A stretch of DNA of 64,000 nucleotides from Butyrivibrio sp. M55 (GCF_900116865.1 NZ_FPCD01000010.1:1-64000); one strand, 5' to 3'. Counted from the stretch's first letter, positions 15,606 to 23,505 are shown. The notes: a model not told the origin generated them from the letters alone. Translations and numbers: made by a program.

Positions 15606-17246
15606 TTACCCCTTTCTCTGAATCAGATATGACGGAATGATGAGCAGTAACAATGCAGCAATAAGGAGAAGTTCTCTGATACCTCCAACGGATGTATCAT
15701 ACTCCGCACCCGCAAGAAGTTTTCCGAGATCAACCTGCATTACTTCACCGTGCTTCTGAAGGAAGTTCTTAATAACATAGATCTCATCTACATAATCATC
15801 CGTAAATCTTGATAAAGTAACACCGTCTTTTTCATATGGTGCAAGATGATAATTGCCCGGATTGTCCTCTGTGGGATCAAGGTAATCATCAGCCCATCTG
15901 TACCATTCTCTTGTCTGTGCAGACTTAAGGTACGCTGTTGTCTCATCGATCACATCAAATAAATGCTCTTCAGAAAGCTGGTTCTGGCGAAGGTATGCAA
16001 ATCTGTTCTTCAGATGCTTCATGAATTTCTTATCATTGCATATCTGTGCGTAGATATCACGTGTCTGGAACGCAAGGTCACCAAGATCCATCTCAACAAG
16101 AGGGTTGTTATTCATCGCCTGGTCATAATCCCATACAGGTCCGATCTTGAGTTTTTCACCCGAGTTCTTGTACATGTATGTTGAATGTTTACCGGCGTCG
16201 TAATTTCCAAAAAACTCATTTATCAGGAAATAATCCGCAAATGACTGAGTATCGATATACTGATCGTAAGTTCTGAAAATTGAGTAATCATCAGAATATA
16301 CGACTTTTTCCATCTTGGAAAAATCTTTTTCAATGTACTGTTTTGTAACATCCGTAAGCTTAGACTGTGAAGGATACTTAAGACCGATCCAGTTATCGTA
16401 AGGCTTAACCTCACTTATAACTTTTCCGGACAATCTTCCGTATGTCTCAAGCATCGGATCCATTGATGTCTTTCTGTCTCTTCTTACAAGATAGCTGGAG
16501 TACACGTTCTTGGGATTGTACTTGTCAATCTTGACTCTGTCGTCTCCTCTTGAAATTGTCTCCATAAGAAGATATACACCCTGATATGTATATTTTCCGT
16601 TCTTTTCCATCAAGACTTCGCAAAATCTGCTGTCGGGAGCCATATTGTTGCCACCGATCTCAGATGCGATCCTGTAAGCAAGATAATTTCTTATCATGCT
16701 CTTATCGGCCATACTTCCGTTAAGAACCCACTCAGAGCCCATTCCCATTCCAAGGATATCTGAATCGTTCTCTTTTCCGTCAGCCAAAACAGTCTTGATC
16801 TTATATTGTTTCTTATCGTATCCGATAGATGAATGTCCCTTCATCTTGATACGTATCTTACTGTTATAAGAAACGGGAGTTGTAAGAGTATTCTCTCCTA
16901 CTCCGCCGTCAATTACTTTGATATTTCCCGTTACATAGGGATCTTCACCGGAAAGGACTTCTTGACCTTCTCTGTACTTCTTATATGCAGGCATTTCCTT
17001 ATCAACTGAAAGTACTACAATCGGAAGGTTTGTATGAAAACCCTCTTTAACCTTGTATTCGCTGTCAATATAACGAATAGGATCTTCAGTTGATGTGTCG
17101 GGAGCAAGCTTCGTATATGTTCCGTCTGATTTCTCCGTTAATGTTTCACCGGAACTGAAAGCACTTAACACTCCCATGACCACAATTACAAGAAAGAAAA
17201 GGGCAATAAGAACCTTCTTTTCATTAAACTGAAATTTCTCTCTCAT
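15606..17246 (-). CDS. CotH kinase-like membrane protein
   Basis: A member of the CotH family, atypical kinases first known from the Bacillus spore coat and also found in vegetative envelope clusters. The 546-residue protein has an N-terminal anchor (VLIALFFLVIVVMGVLSAF), a CotH domain with KMKGHSSIGYDKKQYKIKT, MGSEWVLNGSMADKSMIRNYL, GVYLLMETISRGDDRVKI and VWDYDQAMNNN (candidate metal-binding Asp), and a C-terminal helix (LLIAALLLLIIPSYLIQ), so the catalytic part is probably outside the membrane. I prefer the ATG at 17246 because TGGGG precedes it; an ATG four codons earlier (17258) has no clear RBS. It lies between DUF4956 and MBOAT genes. Confidence 0.85.
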   Translation of the reverse strand: MREKFQFNEKKVLIALFFLVIVVMGVLSAFSSGETLTEKSDGTYTKLAPDTSTEDPIRYIDSEYKVKEGFHTNLPIVVLSVDKEMPAYKKYREGQEVLSGEDPYVTGNIKVIDGGVGENTLTTPVSYNSKIRIKMKGHSSIGYDKKQYKIKTVLADGKENDSDILGMGMGSEWVLNGSMADKSMIRNYLAYRIASEIGGNNMAPDSRFCEVLMEKNGKYTYQGVYLLMETISRGDDRVKIDKYNPKNVYSSYLVRRDRKTSMDPMLETYGRLSGKVISEVKPYDNWIGLKYPSQSKLTDVTKQYIEKDFSKMEKVVYSDDYSIFRTYDQYIDTQSFADYFLINEFFGNYDAGKHSTYMYKNSGEKLKIGPVWDYDQAMNNNPLVEMDLGDLAFQTRDIYAQICNDKKFMKHLKNRFAYLRQNQLSEEHLFDVIDETTAYLKSAQTREWYRWADDYLDPTEDNPGNYHLAPYEKDGVTLSRFTDDYVDEIYVIKNFLQKHGEVMQVDLGKLLAGAEYDTSVGGIRELLLIAALLLLIIPSYLIQRKG

Positions 17247-17271
17247 TGGTCGCCCCATTCATTCTTATTGA

Positions 17272-17958
17272 TTACTGATTGATCTCTTCGTCCTGTCTTA
17301 CAAGACTAACTGACTTGATTCCAACTTTTGCTGAGAAGTTGGGAACAAATGATCCATTAGCCTTCTCACGCTTCTTAAGGATTGTCTCTGAAATTTCATA
17401 GATAAGCTCTGCTACATTCTTATCTTTGTTGACATTCTGAAGCTTCATGATAGCTTTTCCCGCAAAGAAAGATGCGATTTCCTTGTCAAGATCGTCTACC
17501 TTGTCAGCCTCTGCCTTCATAACGATCATAATTCTCTCGTTATCTCTTACAACACCGAAGAGTACAAGGAATACAAAGATGATAAATGTTCCGATTCCGG
17601 CCATAAGATAGTCAGATACACCACAAGTAATACCGATGGCAATTGCCCAGAAGATATACGCTGTGTCTCTGGGATCCTTGATAGCTGTTCTGAAACGAAC
17701 AATTGACAATGCACCAACCATACCAAGTGACAACGCAATGTTATTACCAATTACATTCATAACAAGTGTTGTTACAAGTGCAAGCATAACAAGGGATACA
17801 TTAAATTTACGGCTGTAAACAGCTCCCGAATGAGACACTCTGTATGAGATGTAGATCATAAGACTGAGAATGCATGCTGCTACAAAGTTTAAAATAACAT
17901 TCTCGATTGATAAACTTCCTGCTTTGTCCATTAATCCTGTGTAAAGATACTCTTTCAT
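17272..17958 (-). CDS. DUF4956 domain membrane protein
   Basis: A 228-residue protein with about four N-terminal helices (IENVILNFVAACILSLMIYI; FNVSLVMLALVTTLVMNVIG; an AYIFWAIAIGITCG segment; LMAGIGTFIIFVFLVLFG) and a cytosolic C-terminal domain of about 80 residues. The conserved loop SLGMVGALSIVRFRTAIKDP is the best signature of DUF4956. The biochemical role is unknown, but DUF4956 genes are commonly found beside VTC-domain and CotH genes, exactly as here (37 bases after the VTC gene, 25 bases before CotH). The start at 17958 is preceded by GAGAAAGAGAAAGAGAG purine-rich sequence rather than a classical GGAGG. Confidence 0.88.
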   Translation of the reverse strand: MKEYLYTGLMDKAGSLSIENVILNFVAACILSLMIYISYRVSHSGAVYSRKFNVSLVMLALVTTLVMNVIGNNIALSLGMVGALSIVRFRTAIKDPRDTAYIFWAIAIGITCGVSDYLMAGIGTFIIFVFLVLFGVVRDNERIMIVMKAEADKVDDLDKEIASFFAGKAIMKLQNVNKDKNVAELIYEISETILKKREKANGSFVPNFSAKVGIKSVSLVRQDEEINQ

Positions 17959-17995
17959 TTTTTAACTCTCTCTTTCTCTTTCTCGTTTTTTCCTT

Positions 17996-18682
17996 TTATT
18001 TAGCAAATGATCTTGAACGACCATATTTACTGTTTGATACTCTCGGTTTGTCTACAATATCAAGTGTCTGCTTGATATATGAGAACAAGAAACCGTTATA
18101 CTTAACTTCCATTGTTGTTTCTGAAGGATCTGCAACCCTGTATGATTCAATGTCATCTTTGAAGAACTGTGAAGGATCTTCAAGCGCTCTCAGATTCATA
18201 TCGAACGTTATTCTTATATCATTGAATTCATTCATAAATGCCATTCTGTCATACTCAACGATACATTTTGGAATATATCCCTTCGTATGCATAAAGGTGT
18301 ACAGTCCGTGGGCCAGATGTTCAGGCCTCTCAAGCAGGAAAGTATAGTCCCCATCTATCATACTCTCCGCCTCTTCAAGACTAAGGCTGAGCGATCTTTT
18401 TCTCTGGAAATCGCCCTCTTTAGCTTTAAGCTCAAGCTTAATGATATTGGTCTGGCCGTCGTAGATCCTCATTCTGATCTTCTGTCTCTTATCGAGTCCG
18501 TCCAGCTTCTCCATATAATCGTTATCATGGAATGTGTCAAAGTAAAGTGATCTTATTGTATAACCACCACCGTCCCTATTATGCGGATCGGCGTCCATGA
18601 TCTTCTCAAGCTTGCTCTTATAAATGTATATCTCATCTGTTCCAATGATATACTTTAGTTCTTTTCTACTTACATCAAGCAT
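17996..18682 (-). CDS. VTC/polyphosphate polymerase domain protein
   Basis: A cytosolic 228-residue tunnel-fold protein related to the catalytic domain of eukaryotic VTC4. The expected order of basic and acidic strands is seen: SRKELKYIIG, TIRSLYFDT, KIRMRIYDG, IIKLELKAKEGDFQRKR and CIVEYDRMAF. These residues line the nucleotide/polyphosphate tunnel in the family. Bacterial members usually sit with DUF4956 and CotH genes, and their physiological product is not established, so polyphosphate synthesis is only an inference. The ATG at 18682 has GGGAGG just before it; a GTG two codons upstream overlaps that site. The start lies two bases after the stop of the preceding membrane-protein gene. Confidence 0.85.
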   Translation of the reverse strand: MLDVSRKELKYIIGTDEIYIYKSKLEKIMDADPHNRDGGGYTIRSLYFDTFHDNDYMEKLDGLDKRQKIRMRIYDGQTNIIKLELKAKEGDFQRKRSLSLSLEEAESMIDGDYTFLLERPEHLAHGLYTFMHTKGYIPKCIVEYDRMAFMNEFNDIRITFDMNLRALEDPSQFFKDDIESYRVADPSETTMEVKYNGFLFSYIKQTLDIVDKPRVSNSKYGRSRSFAK

Positions 18683-18684
18683 AT

Positions 18685-19227
18685 TCACCTCCCGTAATAT
18701 ATATCATCATAGGTGCGGAACTGAATATCATCGCCTTTTGAGCACATCTGGATAATGTAGCCCAATACTGCAAATACTGCAGCGATGCAAGCATCCACGA
18801 TTATGTCGCTGTATACACCCGTGTATATAACGCCAAACATAACTCCTGCTCCTACAATTGGTGCAATCGCGCGGATAATCCGCTTCATTCCTGATTTGTC
18901 CTCGCTCTTTTCGCGTCTCTTCTTTTCAATAAGAGATAACAAGCCCAAGAATAAGCTCATTACCAAAAAGACGAAAAGCACAAGCAAGAACAGTTTAACT
19001 GTCGGACTTGGAATAAGAGGTTCCAAAACAATCATTCCACCGGCCATCAATCCCGTTCCTATAAGGAAAGAAGCAATCACCTTAAAGCTTCTGTGTCCCC
19101 ATAGACACATACATATCGAAAGAAGTATCGATACGATGATTGCCAAAAAGAGGATTGAGTCCTTGGTAAAGTACAGATCGTAGTCCACTTTGGGTAATTC
19201 AAAAATTAGTTTTTCTTTCGTAAACAT
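18685..19227 (-). CDS. polytopic membrane protein, first gene of the polysaccharide operon
   Basis: The 180-residue product has four to five hydrophobic segments: SILFLAIIVSILLSICMCLW, VIASFLIGTGLMAGGMIVL, LFLLVLFVFLVMSLFLGLL, then a basic loop EKKRREKSEDKSGMKR, AIAPIVGAGVMFGVIYTGVY and ACIAAVFAVLGYIIQM, with a short cytosolic tail. I do not recognise the family. The ATG at 19227 is preceded by GGTGG; a TTG two codons earlier is possible. It is the promoter-proximal gene of the VTC-DUF4956-CotH-MBOAT-DHHW-BcsA run and abuts the VTC gene, so it probably works in the same membrane complex. Confidence 0.8.
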   Translation of the reverse strand: MFTKEKLIFELPKVDYDLYFTKDSILFLAIIVSILLSICMCLWGHRSFKVIASFLIGTGLMAGGMIVLEPLIPSPTVKLFLLVLFVFLVMSLFLGLLSLIEKKRREKSEDKSGMKRIIRAIAPIVGAGVMFGVIYTGVYSDIIVDACIAAVFAVLGYIIQMCSKGDDIQFRTYDDIYYGR

Positions 19228-19283
19228 TAACAAATACCACCATTTTCACAATTTGAACACATTCTTACCACACAACGGTCACA

Positions 19284-19289
19284 ATTATA
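19284..19289 (-). promoter_or_regulatory. candidate -10 box of the polysaccharide operon
   Basis: A perfect TATAAT on the minus strand lies 57 bases upstream of the first gene (start 19227). The -35 region (about CTACCA) is weak, so an activator may be needed. The rest of 19290-19430 is AT-rich and holds no other signal I can support. Confidence 0.4.
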
Positions 19290-19433
19290 CATCATTTTCA
19301 TCCGATATGGTAGACTTTTTTTGAAAAAATTAATTTTTTTATAATTTCTTATTAAATCAGCCTTTACATCACACCCTTTCTTCCAGAATATATGCGGAAC
19401 CAAAAATAATTACAAAAAAATTTAATTACTTTG

Positions 19434-19482
19434 TTGACACCCATAATCAATTATGTTATAACTGTACTAACATTACTAGTAC
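19434..19482 (+). promoter_or_regulatory. consensus promoter with overlapping palindromes, before the small lipoprotein gene
   Basis: TTGACA (19434-19439) and TATAAC (19457-19462) are exactly 17 bases apart. The spacer contains a perfect palindrome CATAATCAATTATG (19442-19455), and the start region holds GTACTA/TAGTAC (19464-19469 and 19477-19482). Both are placed where a repressor would block RNA polymerase. Confidence 0.65.
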
Positions 19483-19507
19483 ACGATTATTTCGGAGGTT
19501 TAAATAT

Positions 19508-19819
19508 ATGAATAAAAGATTTTTTGCAATTTTGGTTGCAGCAACATTAGCTTTTTCGCTTATGGCATGTCAGTCGTCGGAAGAATCATCCGAGTCAGGC
19601 ACAAATATAGAAAATACCGCGTCCCCTTCGGATGCCACCCCTTCATTAGATACGGGTTCTTCATTCTCTGTTGGCGGTGATTTATCATCGCTTTCAGATG
19701 CCGCATCTACAGGGTCCTCTCTTTCTTCATCATGTGGCATCACTACTGACACAAAAACGGGGAACATTGGTATTTCAGCTATCCTATCTACCGGCACTGA
19801 CATTGCCATAACTTACTAA
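19508..19819 (+). CDS. small putative lipoprotein, Ser/Thr-rich (103 aa)
   Basis: The product has a lipoprotein signal peptide, MNKRFFAILVAATLAFSLMAC, with the lipobox L-M-A-C placing the lipidated Cys at residue 21. The mature part is low-complexity, rich in Ser, Thr, Gly and acidic residues, with one further Cys, and looks disordered. GGAGG at 19495-19499 and a consensus promoter precede it. A structured element follows at 19875-19937, then a membrane-protein gene. The function is not recognised. A 79-codon frame exists on the opposite strand, but it has no RBS and mirrors this gene's low complexity. Confidence 0.7.
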   Translation: MNKRFFAILVAATLAFSLMACQSSEESSESGTNIENTASPSDATPSLDTGSSFSVGGDLSSLSDAASTGSSLSSSCGITTDTKTGNIGISAILSTGTDIAITY

Positions 19820-19874
19820 ACAGACGTCTCACTCTAGGGGTGATCAAACGACTCTGTATATATACTTTTAACCA

Positions 19875-19937
19875 CCCATCTTGAGATTATCCCGATCAGA
19901 TTACCTCCTTCTGCTGATACGATAATCCCAAGGTGGG
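19875..19937 (+). other. long RNA hairpin with ACCTCCTT in its loop
   Basis: Arms of 17 bases (19875-19891 and 19921-19937) pair with one mismatch and one G-U. A second small stem ATCAG/CTGAT (19895-19899 and 19914-19918) closes a loop containing ACCTCCTT (19903-19910), identical to the anti-Shine-Dalgarno end of 16S rRNA. There is no T-run, so it is not an ordinary terminator. It lies between two plus-strand genes and is probably transcribed with them. Confidence 0.6.
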
Positions 19938-19995
19938 ATATAACCCAAACACATTTCTACGCACTGCGTATTACATATATATTTAGGACAGAACT

Positions 19996-20508
19996 ATGGA
20001 GATTATGGAAAACAAGAACTATCTAAATGAACTTACATCCAATACAGACATTGATCCGGAATCTCTCGACATTCTTAAGATAGTGATCGTATACGGAACA
20101 CTCTTCTGTGTTGGTGCTTACAATATAATCAATGCAATCTCAAATATATTTTTATCACTTCCTTTCGATTTCAGCGTAAAGCCCGGCAATGCAGCAATGA
20201 CCAAATGGGCTGTTTTTGATATAGTTGAGATTCTACTGCACCTTTTAGTCGCAGCTCTATGCTTAATTGCCTTAAAAGCAGTTATAAAAAATGCAAAAAA
20301 CCTCGAAACACTGGTCACTGCACCATTTGCTTTTGAATTTTTCGGATACACGATCAAATCCGTTATGTACAGAGAGTTTTTTTGCACAATGTATAAAATG
20401 CGTTGGCAGAACATATTATTTATCATAACGACCCTTGCTATGATCACTGCCAACCTCATTTATCTAAAGAGAGAAAGCATATATGAAATGATAAAAAAGC
20501 TTAATTGA
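19996..20508 (+). CDS. four-helix membrane protein, unknown function
   Basis: The 170-residue product has an acidic N-terminus and four predicted membrane helices: IVIVYGTLFCVGAYNIINAI, then IVEILLHLLVAALCLIALKA, a weaker APFAFEFFGYTIKSVMY segment, and ILFIITTLAMITANLIYL, with a basic C-terminal tail. No enzyme motif is visible and the family is not recognised. The start at 19996 has AGGA seven bases upstream; an ATG at 20005 is an alternative. It follows the small lipoprotein gene and the structured element, and ends before a bidirectional terminator, so the lipoprotein, hairpin and membrane protein may be one unit. Confidence 0.7.
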   Translation: MEIMENKNYLNELTSNTDIDPESLDILKIVIVYGTLFCVGAYNIINAISNIFLSLPFDFSVKPGNAAMTKWAVFDIVEILLHLLVAALCLIALKAVIKNAKNLETLVTAPFAFEFFGYTIKSVMYREFFCTMYKMRWQNILFIITTLAMITANLIYLKRESIYEMIKKLN

Positions 20509-20526
20509 AAAGTAGGGTAAAAAAAT

Positions 20527-20565
20527 AACAGCCCGGATTGTTTTTCAGTCCGAGCTGTTTCTTTT
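20527..20565. terminator. bidirectional terminator
   Basis: AACAGC and CGGA on the left (20527-20539) pair with TCCG and GCTGTT on the right (20548-20559), with one mismatch. TTTCTTTT follows on plus and a long A-run precedes, giving U-tracts on both strands. It serves the convergent genes at 19996-20508 and 20590-21540. Confidence 0.75.
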
Positions 20566-20589
20566 ATGCATGCATAATCTTGCCTTTGT

Positions 20590-21540
20590 TTAGCCGGATG
20601 CTACCATGTTATCAGCATTCTGTATAGCCTGAAGACGCGCTTCAATAGGCACAGTTCCTTCGCCTTCCGCTACTTCTCCTGTCTGAATCGTATTTATCGT
20701 CTCTGCGGTACGCTCAATCTCCCTGCTTGCCGCATCATCTTCAATTATTTCACGAGTGTTTTCCTTAGCACTTTCAAGTCTTGCTTCCCTTGCCGCATCT
20801 CTCGCTTCAATCTCGGAATTATACTCAATCTGGGACACATCTCCCCTTAAGTACATCTGTTGAAGCTGAGCATCTGTGTAGCCGGCATAGGCACTTGAGC
20901 CCGCCTGTGCTATCTTCTCCTGATTCTTTCTGTCAACAAGGCCGGGATTGGTCTCTTCAATAGTCTGCCTCTTTGCATTTTGGGCAGCTTCCTTTGCAAG
21001 TTTTTCCCTCTCACCTTTATCGGAAAGGTCTATCTTGCTTCTCTTCTGCTCCTGTTTTGGAATTTCCTCTTCTTTTAACTCCGGCTTAGGAATTTTCTCT
21101 TCTTCCCGCTCCGGTTTAAGCGCTTCCTCAGCTTTTTGTTTAAGCTCCTCAGCACGCGTTGTTTCCTTATCCTGCTTTTTCTCAGGAAGTTCGATGTTTG
21201 GAACAACTTCTTTTTCCCGCCTGTCATTTACTGCCTTATTGACATCATAAATGGCTGCGGAGTTTTCCTTGTCATCCGCTCTTAGGTCTGACTTATCATT
21301 CTTTACACGAACTGTATCACCATCACCGGATTTCGCTATTATAGGTCCATATTCCGATGTTTTAACTTCTTCAGCCTTAGCAAGCGCTTCCTTCGCTATA
21401 CCTTGCGCCTTCTCATCGGGATTCCTATTCTGAGTATCAACGCTCTTTGCATCTGCCGTTTTCTGGAGTTCAATACCACGTGTATTTACGGATGAATTCT
21501 GCGAATTAGATATCTGACTATTAATACTTAAATCTGCCAT
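20590..21540 (-). CDS. long disordered, charged hypothetical protein
   Basis: The 316-residue protein starts MADLSINSQISNSQNSS and is almost entirely Glu, Lys, Ala, Gln and Asp, with no signal peptide or membrane helix. Residues about 115-175 carry near-repeats of the type EEKIPKPELKEEEIPKQE. One ordered-looking island near residues 215-250 reads GYTDAQLQQMYLRGDVSQIE. Helical charged stretches suggest coiled coil. GGAGG precedes ATG 21540 closely. The family is not recognised; the composition recalls hook-length, scaffold or secreted low-complexity proteins, but nothing nearby supports any of these. It is monocistronic. Confidence 0.7.
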   Translation of the reverse strand: MADLSINSQISNSQNSSVNTRGIELQKTADAKSVDTQNRNPDEKAQGIAKEALAKAEEVKTSEYGPIIAKSGDGDTVRVKNDKSDLRADDKENSAAIYDVNKAVNDRREKEVVPNIELPEKKQDKETTRAEELKQKAEEALKPEREEEKIPKPELKEEEIPKQEQKRSKIDLSDKGEREKLAKEAAQNAKRQTIEETNPGLVDRKNQEKIAQAGSSAYAGYTDAQLQQMYLRGDVSQIEYNSEIEARDAAREARLESAKENTREIIEDDAASREIERTAETINTIQTGEVAEGEGTVPIEARLQAIQNADNMVASG

Positions 21541-21701
21541 AGTACCTCCTTCACTTTGCGCCGGTACATCACCTCAAATAACCGTGCAAAGATTTCATCC
21601 TATTTTGCAACCTCATTGTACTTCACTCTGACGAAAATAGAAAGATATATTCACGATATTTAATAGCCTTTTTATAAAAATTTTTCATTGCATAAAAAGA
21701 A

Positions 21702-21729
21702 GCTGTAACACTATATTTAGTGCTACAGC
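21702..21729 (-). terminator. terminator of the GH3-like gene
   Basis: GCTGTAACACTA (21702-21713) pairs with TAGTGCTACAGC (21718-21729), one mismatch, loop TATT. The A-rich run to the left gives TTCTTTTT on minus RNA. It begins 17 bases after the stop of the 21746-23074 gene. The remaining bases 21541-21700 show no other supported feature. Confidence 0.8.
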
Positions 21730-21745
21730 CTTTAAGCAGTACACA

Positions 21746-23074
21746 TTACTGCGCATCATCTTTTTTATCCATGATCATATCAACCCGGCCTGCATACTTG
21801 ATCTTATAGATTCTTCTAAGTGACTCGTTGATTCTGTCTTCAGATATAGTTCCGGCCTCGACAGCCTTCTTAACGCCTTCATATGCCTTTTTAAAATCTT
21901 CGGGAAGATATATCATATCGGCACCTGCTTTAATTGCCGCAACTGCCGCTTCATCTGCAGAATAGAACTTTGTTATCGCAGATGTATTAAGTGCATCTGT
22001 AAGTATGATACCGTCAAATCCGAGGTGATTACGAAGCTGGTCTGTAACCATCTTCTCAGAAAGGCATGCAGGTGTATCATCTCCGTCTACGTTAGGATAA
22101 GATGCTCCCGTTACCATGATCGCATTTACGGAATCATTCTTTACAGCTTCCTCAAATACCTTGTACTCAGAAGATTCAAGATCGGTTACACTCTTCTCCA
22201 CTTCAGTCTTTCCACGTGACGTATCAGCCTTAGCAGGGAACGCATTAAGACATGAAGTCATTCCTGCGTCTTTAAGACCTGATGAAAAAGATACAGCGAT
22301 ATCCTTAACCTTATTAAAGTCCTTTTCTTCCTTATCACTGCTTGATGAATCAAGCACAGGAGAAATATTGAAGTTAAATCCATACTTATACATGGCACTT
22401 CCGATTGCTTTCGCATTATCGCGCGCAGAATCGGAATCAGTAACATCTGTTATGCCATCAATTCCGAGATTTGAAGAGATTGCTCCGTTCTTACTTCCGT
22501 CTTCAGCAACCAAAGTAAAAACAGGATACTTACTCATAGAAGAAGTTGTATCCAGCATTTCTGTTATCTGCTCTTCATTTTTGATATTTTTTGAAAAATA
22601 AGCCATTCCGCCAACAGCATAATTCATAAGAGCTTCCTGTGTTCCGCTCCCTGCCTTGACGGCTGTAGACACTCCCGTAAGCTGTTCGGGAGTAACGATA
22701 AAGAGTCCCGCAACCCTATCTTCCAAACTCATCCCCTCGATAATCGTATCAATACTGTCATCAAGAAGATCGTCATACGACATCTCCTGCGTCTGCGCCG
22801 AGTCTCCTCCAAATGCCTCAGGGCTTTCGATAACCACTTCCTCCGAGCTCATTTCGGCAGCCGCAACAAGATCTCCGCCTCCGTTTGGTTTAACAAACTT
22901 AAATACTTTATTTAGGGAATATACCGTTATGAAAACCAGGGCAGTTGTAACTACCATTACTCCTGCCAAAATTAAATAAGCAATCCTCTGGTTTCGCCTT
23001 CTTCTCTGTCTCCTCTCAAGTCTTCTTTGATCTAAAACTTGCTCATCCATTTCACTCATATCCCCATTATTCAT
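21746..23074 (-). CDS. membrane-anchored GH3-like (NagZ-type) protein, probably degenerate
   Basis: The 442-residue protein has a basic cytosolic N-terminus, a signal-anchor helix (about 28-50, IAYLILAGVMVVTTALVFI), a linker and a glycoside hydrolase family 3 N-terminal domain outside the membrane. The GH3 barrel is recognisable from MSLEDRVAGLFIVTPEQLTG to FDGIILTDALNTSAI, where TDAL carries the usual nucleophile Asp (about residue 360). The NagZ KHFPGHGD block is replaced by NAFPAKAD (about 275), losing the Lys-His pair, and the Asp-His dyad loop is not evident. It may bind rather than cleave wall sugars. ATG at 23074 has GGGGAAG upstream. Confidence 0.75.
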   Translation of the reverse strand: MNNGDMSEMDEQVLDQRRLERRQRRRRNQRIAYLILAGVMVVTTALVFITVYSLNKVFKFVKPNGGGDLVAAAEMSSEEVVIESPEAFGGDSAQTQEMSYDDLLDDSIDTIIEGMSLEDRVAGLFIVTPEQLTGVSTAVKAGSGTQEALMNYAVGGMAYFSKNIKNEEQITEMLDTTSSMSKYPVFTLVAEDGSKNGAISSNLGIDGITDVTDSDSARDNAKAIGSAMYKYGFNFNISPVLDSSSSDKEEKDFNKVKDIAVSFSSGLKDAGMTSCLNAFPAKADTSRGKTEVEKSVTDLESSEYKVFEEAVKNDSVNAIMVTGASYPNVDGDDTPACLSEKMVTDQLRNHLGFDGIILTDALNTSAITKFYSADEAAVAAIKAGADMIYLPEDFKKAYEGVKKAVEAGTISEDRINESLRRIYKIKYAGRVDMIMDKKDDAQ

Positions 23075-23117
23075 TTATTCTTCCCCATTATTTTAACACA
23101 TAAATATGCATAATCAA

Positions 23118-23154
23118 AGGGCAGAAGCTTCATCTTTTTACCTGCTTCTGCCCT
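23118..23154 (-). terminator. hairpin ending the orphan transcript
   Basis: AGGGCAGAAGC (23118-23128) is the exact complement of GCTTCTGCCCT (23144-23154). The minus-strand continuation TTTGATT is a weak U-tract. It separates the orphan transcript from the GH3-like gene. Confidence 0.6.
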
Positions 23155-23499
23155 ATACCGAGTACCCTTCTGAACTAAAATTCTCCATGTCCAATGGACC
23201 GTCCTCCAATTTCCCAGCTACAATCTTTCCATTCATTTTCGCATTCAGATGCTGTGGTTGCAAGATATTGATATTGTCATAACCACTAATCATGTACCGG
23301 AAGAGCTGAACTTTAAATAAATCCTAAACAATACCTAATTACTTAGTTCAAAATATTTTGGTGGTCTGTACCATCCTTTCCCTGAATATTTTAATTACCT
23401 ATCCCTTTGGACCGTACCTCCTATTCTTTCTCCCTGCTCTTTCCGTCTAAAGAACTCTCAGGAGAAGTATTCTTTATATTAATTCCCTTTTCTTTATCT
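23118..23499 (-). other. orphan transcript without a convincing ORF; possible ncRNA or gene remnant
   Basis: A perfect promoter (23506-23534) points into about 380 bases that end in a hairpin. The largest in-frame peptide begins MISGYDNINILQPQ and ends FSSEGYSV, 46 residues with TAG near 23157, without a Shine-Dalgarno site. An eight-codon ORF (MVQTTKIF) follows AGGGAAAGG. Short self-complementary blocks (CTCCT/AGGAG; GGTAC and GTACC-like pairs) suggest folding. It could be a regulatory RNA, a leader left by a deletion, or a pseudogene. Stops are frequent in all three frames. Confidence 0.45.
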
Positions 23500-23505
23500 G
23501 CCTTT

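Noticed and set aside
19570-19809. A 79-codon acidic frame on the minus strand opposite the small lipoprotein gene
   Set aside because: No Shine-Dalgarno site. The plus frame has a signal peptide, lipobox, RBS and promoter, so the minus frame is a low-complexity shadow.
19900-19915. A perfect AGAAGGAGGT Shine-Dalgarno site on the minus strand
   Set aside because: No start codon follows within 15 bases and no frame of useful length begins there. It is explained by the hairpin loop on the plus strand.
23440-23480. ACTCTCAGG-like sequence on the plus strand, recalling the glycine riboswitch
   Set aside because: The rest of the aptamer core is missing, no glycine gene follows on that strand, and the strong promoter in the region points the other way.
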